Assembly: GCA_027311025.1 (NCBI GenBank)
Contig: DAICZS010000001.1
Span: 62,001-126,000, forward strand
DNA from: Ferrovaceae bacterium
GTDB lineage: Bacteria > Pseudomonadota > Gammaproteobacteria > Burkholderiales > Ferrovaceae
Direction: 5' to 3'
DNA: 64,000 nucleotides
The notes beneath the pieces are model-generated. The model saw only the letters and a program-made list of their open reading frames with translations. It was not told the DNA's origin and did not search any database. Made by a program: the position numbers and the translations under genes. Positions 60,194 to 64,000 of this stretch are shown here, one piece after another (position 1 is the first letter of the stretch; the number at the start of each line of letters is the position of its first letter).

Positions 60194-60630
60194 GCGATCT
60201 GCGCGATCTCTATCAGGAAGTGATCTTTGATCACAACCGGCATCCCAGGAATTTTGGTCCACTCACCGATGCCAACCGCCATGCTGACGGATTCAATCCG
60301 CTCTGCGGTGACCGGCTGACCCTGAATTTGCGGGTTAAGGACGGCGTCATTCAGGACGCGCGTTTTGAAGGATCGGGCTGCGCCATTTCCACCGCTTCAG
60401 CATCGCTCATGACCGAAGCCCTGAAAGGCAAAACGGAGGCCGAGGCTGCAGTCCTGTTTGACGGGTTTCACCATATGGTCATGGGAGAACCAACAACCGT
60501 CGATCTGGGCAAACTTGCCGTACTGGCAGGCGTGAGCGAGTTTCCGGCGCGGGTCAAATGTGCCTCCCTGGCCTGGCACACCCTGAATGCTGCCCTTAAA
60601 AACGAAGCCGATCCAGTGTCCACGGAGTAA
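60190..60630 (+). CDS. sufU: SufU sulfur acceptor/transfer protein
   Basis: A 146-residue SufU-type protein that accepts persulphide sulphur from SufS. The zinc ligands typical of SufU are present: Cys39 and Asp41 in PLCGDRL, Cys64 in GSGCAISTASASLM and Cys124 in VKCASLAWHTL. The extra segment between Cys64 and Cys124 (longer than in IscU) marks it as SufU, not IscU. Overlaps the sufS stop (ATGA). Confidence 0.94.
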   Translation: MSDLRDLYQEVIFDHNRHPRNFGPLTDANRHADGFNPLCGDRLTLNLRVKDGVIQDARFEGSGCAISTASASLMTEALKGKTEAEAAVLFDGFHHMVMGEPTTVDLGKLAVLAGVSEFPARVKCASLAWHTLNAALKNEADPVSTE

Positions 60631-60632
60631 TC

Positions 60633-61010
60633 ATGTCAGTGTTTGAATGGTTGGGAAAATCAGAGCCCCCGCCTGCTGATGAGCCGGAGGGGCCCAGTGC
60701 CCGGGAGGCGCTGGAAGAATCCGTGATCGCAGCCCTCAAGACGGTTTTCGATCCGGAAATACCGGTCAATATTTATGACCTCGGCCTGATCTATGGCATC
60801 TCCATCGATCCGGAGTCTGCCCACGTGGACATTGAGATGACGCTCACCGCACCAGGGTGCCCCGTGGCGCAGACGTTTCCAGGCGAAGTAGAACGCCGGG
60901 TCATGGAAGTACCCGGAATCAACAGTGCCAAAGTGGAACTGGTCTGGGAGCCTCCGTGGACCCGGGATCGCATGACCGAAGCGGCCATGTTGAGCTTGGG
61001 CATGCTCTGA
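60633..61010 (+). CDS. sufT: SufT/MIP18 family Fe-S assembly protein
   Basis: A 125-residue DUF59 protein. After a short variable N-terminus (EWLGKSEPPPADEPEG) the domain runs TVFDPEIPVNIYDLGLIYGI, MTLTAPGCPVAQTFPGE with the conserved Cys, and ELVWEPPWTRDRMTEAAML. SufT helps mature particular Fe-S proteins, notably under high demand for clusters. Last gene of the suf operon, 2 bases after sufU. Confidence 0.95.
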   Translation: MSVFEWLGKSEPPPADEPEGPSAREALEESVIAALKTVFDPEIPVNIYDLGLIYGISIDPESAHVDIEMTLTAPGCPVAQTFPGEVERRVMEVPGINSAKVELVWEPPWTRDRMTEAAMLSLGML

Positions 61011-61090
61011 AGGCAATTTCACGCCACTATTTCGCATCCGGGCAGTCATGACCTCCTGAATAATGGGGAGGGTTGATTGCCGGGGGTGCC

Positions 61091-62593
61091 ATGGCGTTTG
61101 CGTTGGTCTACAGCAGGGCCCTGGTCGGCGTTGCCGCACCGCTGGTGCAAGTGGAAGTGCATCTTGCCAATGGGTTGCCGCAGTTTAACCTGGTGGGGTT
61201 GCCCGATGCCCAAGTGCGAGAAAGCCGGGAGCGGGTGCGAGCCGCCCTCGCCAACTGCGGATTCAAGTTTCCATCGCGCCGAATTACCGTCAACCTCGCG
61301 CCCGCCGACCTTCCCAAACAGTCCAGCCGTTTTGATTTGCCCATAGCCCTGGGCATCCTCGTGGCATCGGGTCAGATTGCAGACCAACATCTCGGAAACT
61401 ACGAATTTGCAGGGGAGCTGGCGCTCAGCGGCGAATTGCGCCCGGTACAGGGCGCACTACCGATGGCGGTGGCTGTGGGCAAAAACGGCAGACAGTTTGT
61501 GCTTCCTGCTTCCAGTGCCGCTGAAGGCGTGCTGGCTGGACAGACCTCAATCCTGCCCGCGCGTCACTTGCTGGACGTTTGCCAGCATCTGACGGGTGCC
61601 CGGCAACTTCCGGTTCAGCGTTCGGCAGTGGTTGTGGCGGGGCCAGAATATCCCGACATGGCCGACGTACGGGGGCAGCAACACATCAAGCGCGCGCTTG
61701 AAATTGCAGCTGCAGGGGGCCATCACGTATTGATGGTGGGCCCGCCGGGAACCGGAAAGTCCATGCTGGCTGCGCGTTTTCCCGGAATCTGTCCACCCTT
61801 GAGCGATGATGAGGCGCTGGAGGTGGCCACCCTGCAGGCGTCCAGTCAGGATCGCTTTTCTGTAGACCAGTGGCGCCGCCGCCCTTTTCGACACCCCCAT
61901 CATTCCGTAACTGCCGCAGCCATGACTGGCGGCGGGCCACACGCCCGTCCGGGTGAAGTCTCGCTGGCGCATTGCGGCACCCTGCATCTGGATGAAATGG
62001 CAGAATTTGCAAGAAGCGTCCTGGAAATGCTGCGCGAACCCATGGAAACCGGTGCCATCACCATATCGCGCGCAGCGCGCAAATTGAATTACCCTGCCCG
62101 GTTTCAACTGGTGGGCGCCATGAATCCCTGTCCCTGCGGGTACCGTGGCCATCCTTCAGGACGCTGCCACTGTACCCCGGAGCAGGTTGCCCGATATGCG
62201 CGCCGCATTTCCGGGCCGTTGCTGGACCGCATTGATTTGCAACTGGAGGTTCCGGCGCTTGCTCCCGGTGAGTTGCAGGAGGGCCCCGCTGGCGAATCGA
62301 GCAGCCAGATTCGGGCCAGGGTGATGCAGGCAGTCGATCGTCAGTTACGGCGACAGGGGCGGTGCAATGCCCTGCTCACAGGCGCTGAATTGACGCGCCA
62401 TGTGGCTCTGGACGAGGCCGTGCAACGCTTTCTGTTGCAGGCCGCACAACAATTCCAGCTGTCCGCGCGTGCGATGCATCGGGTGTTGCGGGTTGCGCGA
62501 ACGGTTGCTGACATCGAAGGCCGGGACCAGGTGGACCGTACGGCCCTGGGTGAGGCCTTTTGCTATCGGGGCAGTCTGTACAACCCCTGGTAA
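61091..62593 (+). CDS. comM: YifB/ComM Mg-chelatase-like AAA ATPase
   Basis: A 500-residue AAA+ ATPase of the YifB family. Haemophilus and Vibrio ComM are branch-migration helicases that aid recombination in natural transformation. It has an N-terminal Lon-protease-like domain (VGLPDAQVRESRERVRAAL), Walker A MVGPPGTGKSMLA, Walker B HLDEMAEF, and a C-terminal region with the Cys pair AMNPCPCGYRGHPSGRC. Start ATG 61091 by homology to family N-termini; a TTG at 61073 is possible. With dprA also in the window, transformation genes are represented twice. It converges on the RND gene with 7 bases between stops. Confidence 0.94.
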   Translation: MAFALVYSRALVGVAAPLVQVEVHLANGLPQFNLVGLPDAQVRESRERVRAALANCGFKFPSRRITVNLAPADLPKQSSRFDLPIALGILVASGQIADQHLGNYEFAGELALSGELRPVQGALPMAVAVGKNGRQFVLPASSAAEGVLAGQTSILPARHLLDVCQHLTGARQLPVQRSAVVVAGPEYPDMADVRGQQHIKRALEIAAAGGHHVLMVGPPGTGKSMLAARFPGICPPLSDDEALEVATLQASSQDRFSVDQWRRRPFRHPHHSVTAAAMTGGGPHARPGEVSLAHCGTLHLDEMAEFARSVLEMLREPMETGAITISRAARKLNYPARFQLVGAMNPCPCGYRGHPSGRCHCTPEQVARYARRISGPLLDRIDLQLEVPALAPGELQEGPAGESSSQIRARVMQAVDRQLRRQGRCNALLTGAELTRHVALDEAVQRFLLQAAQQFQLSARAMHRVLRVARTVADIEGRDQVDRTALGEAFCYRGSLYNPW

Positions 62594-62600
62594 TGGGTCC

Positions 62601-64000
62601 CTACTCGATCTCAGGCGCGACGTCAGTCGGCTTCTTCTTTCCCAGAAACATCATTTGCAGTGCCGGAGCCACCACCAGAAGCATGATGGGCCCCAACAGC
62701 ATGCCCCCCACGACGACCGTTGCAAGCGGTCGCTGCACCTGGCTGCCAATACCCGTGGACAGGGCCGCGGGCAATAGTCCAATACAGGCAGAAAGGGCTG
62801 TCATCAGCATCGGTCTCATGCGTTGTTCCGCAGCATTGAACATGGCTTCCAGTGGTTGCATGCCCTCTACCACCAGGTGATTGTAGTAGGTGATGACGAG
62901 AATGCCGTTCATGACGGATACGCCGAAAAGCGATACAAACCCGATGGCCGCCGAAACGCTGAGATGCAGCCCGGTAACATATAGCGCGATGATGCCGCCC
63001 GCGATGGAAAACGGAATCGCTGCCATGGCGAGGAGGCTGTCGCGCAAGGAGCTGAACAAGGTGTACAGCAAGACCAGGATGATGGCGATGGCAACGGGCA
63101 GAATCAATTCCAGTCGTTTCTTGGCCAGTTGCAACTCCTCAAATTCGCCTGCCCAGACCAAGCGATAGCCTTCGGGCAAAGTCACCTTTCTGGCAATGCG
63201 CTCCTGGGCTTCTGCCACCGTGCTTCCCAGGTCACGGCCCCGGACACTGAACTTGACAGGGACGAAGCGCTGGTTTTTTTCGTGATAAATATAGGAAGCT
63301 CCGGTGTCCAGTGAAATGGTGGCCAATTCGTTCAGCGGAATGTAGGCAGTATCTCCGGTGGCCGTCTGGTATCCCACCTTGATGCGTCCCACCGCTTCGA
63401 TATCTTTCCGGTATTCCGGAGAAAGGCGTACCGTCAGGGCAAATTGCCGGTCTCCCTCATAAACTGTGGTGGCTTGGGTGCCGCCCAAGGCGGCTTGCAC
63501 GACGGTGTTGACGTCGCCGGTATTCAGTCCGTAACGGGCTGCCTTGGCACGATCAATCGTGATGTTCAGATTGGGTTGCCCCATGACCCTGAAAACGCCC
63601 AGATCGGTAACCCCCTTGATTTGTGACATTTCGGCCTGTACCTGATCGGCAAGCTTTTCAAGGACACCCAGGTCAGGACCAACGATCTTGATGGAGTTGG
63701 CACCCTTGATTCCGGATAACCCTTCTTCCACGTTGTCCTGGATGTACTGGGAAAAATTAAGCTCTACCCCGGTATATTCCCTGGAAAACTCCTGCTGGAG
63801 CTGGTCAATCAGGTGTTTCTTGGTCATGCCGCTGGGCCATTCATCATACGGTTTGAGCGGGACAAAAAATTCGGCATTGTAAAAGCCGGCAGCATCGCTG
63901 CCGTTGTCAGGGCGGCCATGCTGTGAAACTGCCGTGATGACTTCGGGATGGCTGATCAGGATCTGGCGCATCCGGTCCACCACGGGGGCCCCGGCCTCAA
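62601..64000 (-). CDS. Heavy-metal efflux RND transporter (CzcA/CusA type), 3' part
   Basis: The C-terminal half (at least 466 residues) of a proton-driven metal exporter; the 5' end lies beyond the right edge, and the frame stays open to base 64000. Visible segments are the periplasmic docking region (YIQDNVEEGLSGIKGANSIKI in two blocks, RAKAARYGLNTGDVNTVV) and transmembrane helices such as LILPVAIAIILVLLYTLFS, ISVSAAIGF-like LSVSAAIGFVSLFGVSVMNG and ATVVVGGMLLGPIMLLVV. The end is KKKPTDVAPEIE. The metal (Cu, Ag, Co, Zn or Cd) cannot be told because the N-terminal signature part is missing. Confidence 0.93.
   Translation of the reverse strand, partial: EAGAPVVDRMRQILISHPEVITAVSQHGRPDNGSDAAGFYNAEFFVPLKPYDEWPSGMTKKHLIDQLQQEFSREYTGVELNFSQYIQDNVEEGLSGIKGANSIKIVGPDLGVLEKLADQVQAEMSQIKGVTDLGVFRVMGQPNLNITIDRAKAARYGLNTGDVNTVVQAALGGTQATTVYEGDRQFALTVRLSPEYRKDIEAVGRIKVGYQTATGDTAYIPLNELATISLDTGASYIYHEKNQRFVPVKFSVRGRDLGSTVAEAQERIARKVTLPEGYRLVWAGEFEELQLAKKRLELILPVAIAIILVLLYTLFSSLRDSLLAMAAIPFSIAGGIIALYVTGLHLSVSAAIGFVSLFGVSVMNGILVITYYNHLVVEGMQPLEAMFNAAEQRMRPMLMTALSACIGLLPAALSTGIGSQVQRPLATVVVGGMLLGPIMLLVVAPALQMMFLGKKKPTDVAPEIE

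Overview
The window is a dense, gene-oriented stretch of a bacterial chromosome that includes the replication-origin neighbourhood. Gene order (mnmE-yidC-yidD-rnpA-rpmH facing away from dnaA-dnaN-gyrB, tandem parS sites at the left edge, no recF, topA-smg-dprA back to back with def-fmt-rsmB-DUF4390-ntrY-ntrX, hemCDXY opposite ppc) and the protein sequences point to a betaproteobacterium. The glutathione ligase of the Acidithiobacillus ferrooxidans type, a SUF iron-sulphur operon with SufU and SufT, an AcpA-type phosphoesterase and a heavy-metal RND pump would fit an acidophilic or iron/sulphur-oxidising lineage such as Ferrovum-like bacteria. That genus-level guess is inference, not something the sequence proves.

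Layout. 1-3835: two parS centromere sites, then mnmE, yidC, yidD, rnpA and rpmH on the minus strand. 3836-9130: origin region with DnaA boxes on both sides of dnaA, then dnaN and gyrB. 9166-14136: a GT2 glycosyltransferase, then topA, smg and dprA on the minus strand. 14209-28011: one continuous plus-strand run of 11 genes with almost no spacing (def, fmt, rsmB, DUF4390, ntrY, ntrX, GT4, O-antigen ligase, a beta-propeller/GT2 fusion, an unassigned glycosyltransferase-like protein, an acyltransferase with SGNH domain). 27944-35252: minus-strand GT9 heptosyltransferase-like gene, secreted phosphoesterase lipoprotein, secreted alpha/beta hydrolase, and an HD-GYP plus EAL/HDOD signalling pair. 35429-37086: tRNA-Arg(CCG), a membrane-anchored cytochrome c and apaH. 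36986-43788: minus-strand housekeeping block (epimerase-like, aroQ, accB, accC, prmA, gcvH, tpx, PfkB kinase, lysophospholipid acyltransferase). 43820-48768: a ferredoxin-reductase fusion facing hemY, hemX, hemD and hemC. 48847-54848: ppc and ddl, then gshB and gshA. 54986-61010: an Rrf2 regulator and sufBCDSUT. 61091-64000: yifB/comM and the 3' part of a CzcA/CusA-type RND pump that runs off the right edge.

How the genes work together. The origin block supplies initiation, the sliding clamp, supercoiling and ParB loading. The def-to-acyltransferase run ties translation/rRNA modification and an NtrYX-like two-component pair to surface polysaccharide building. The NtrX-like regulator has lost the residues needed for a working AAA+ ATPase. 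The divergent gshBA and suf operons share a control region and together serve thiol redox and Fe-S supply.

No stretch longer than about 300 bases lacks a gene. The larger spacers (1-161, 3836-4031, 5361-5573, 32528-32715, 35253-35428, 30812-30958, 54849-54985) are described where they hold something. I see no insertion sequence, prophage, CRISPR array or rRNA gene. Residue positions are hand counts and start choices are by eye.
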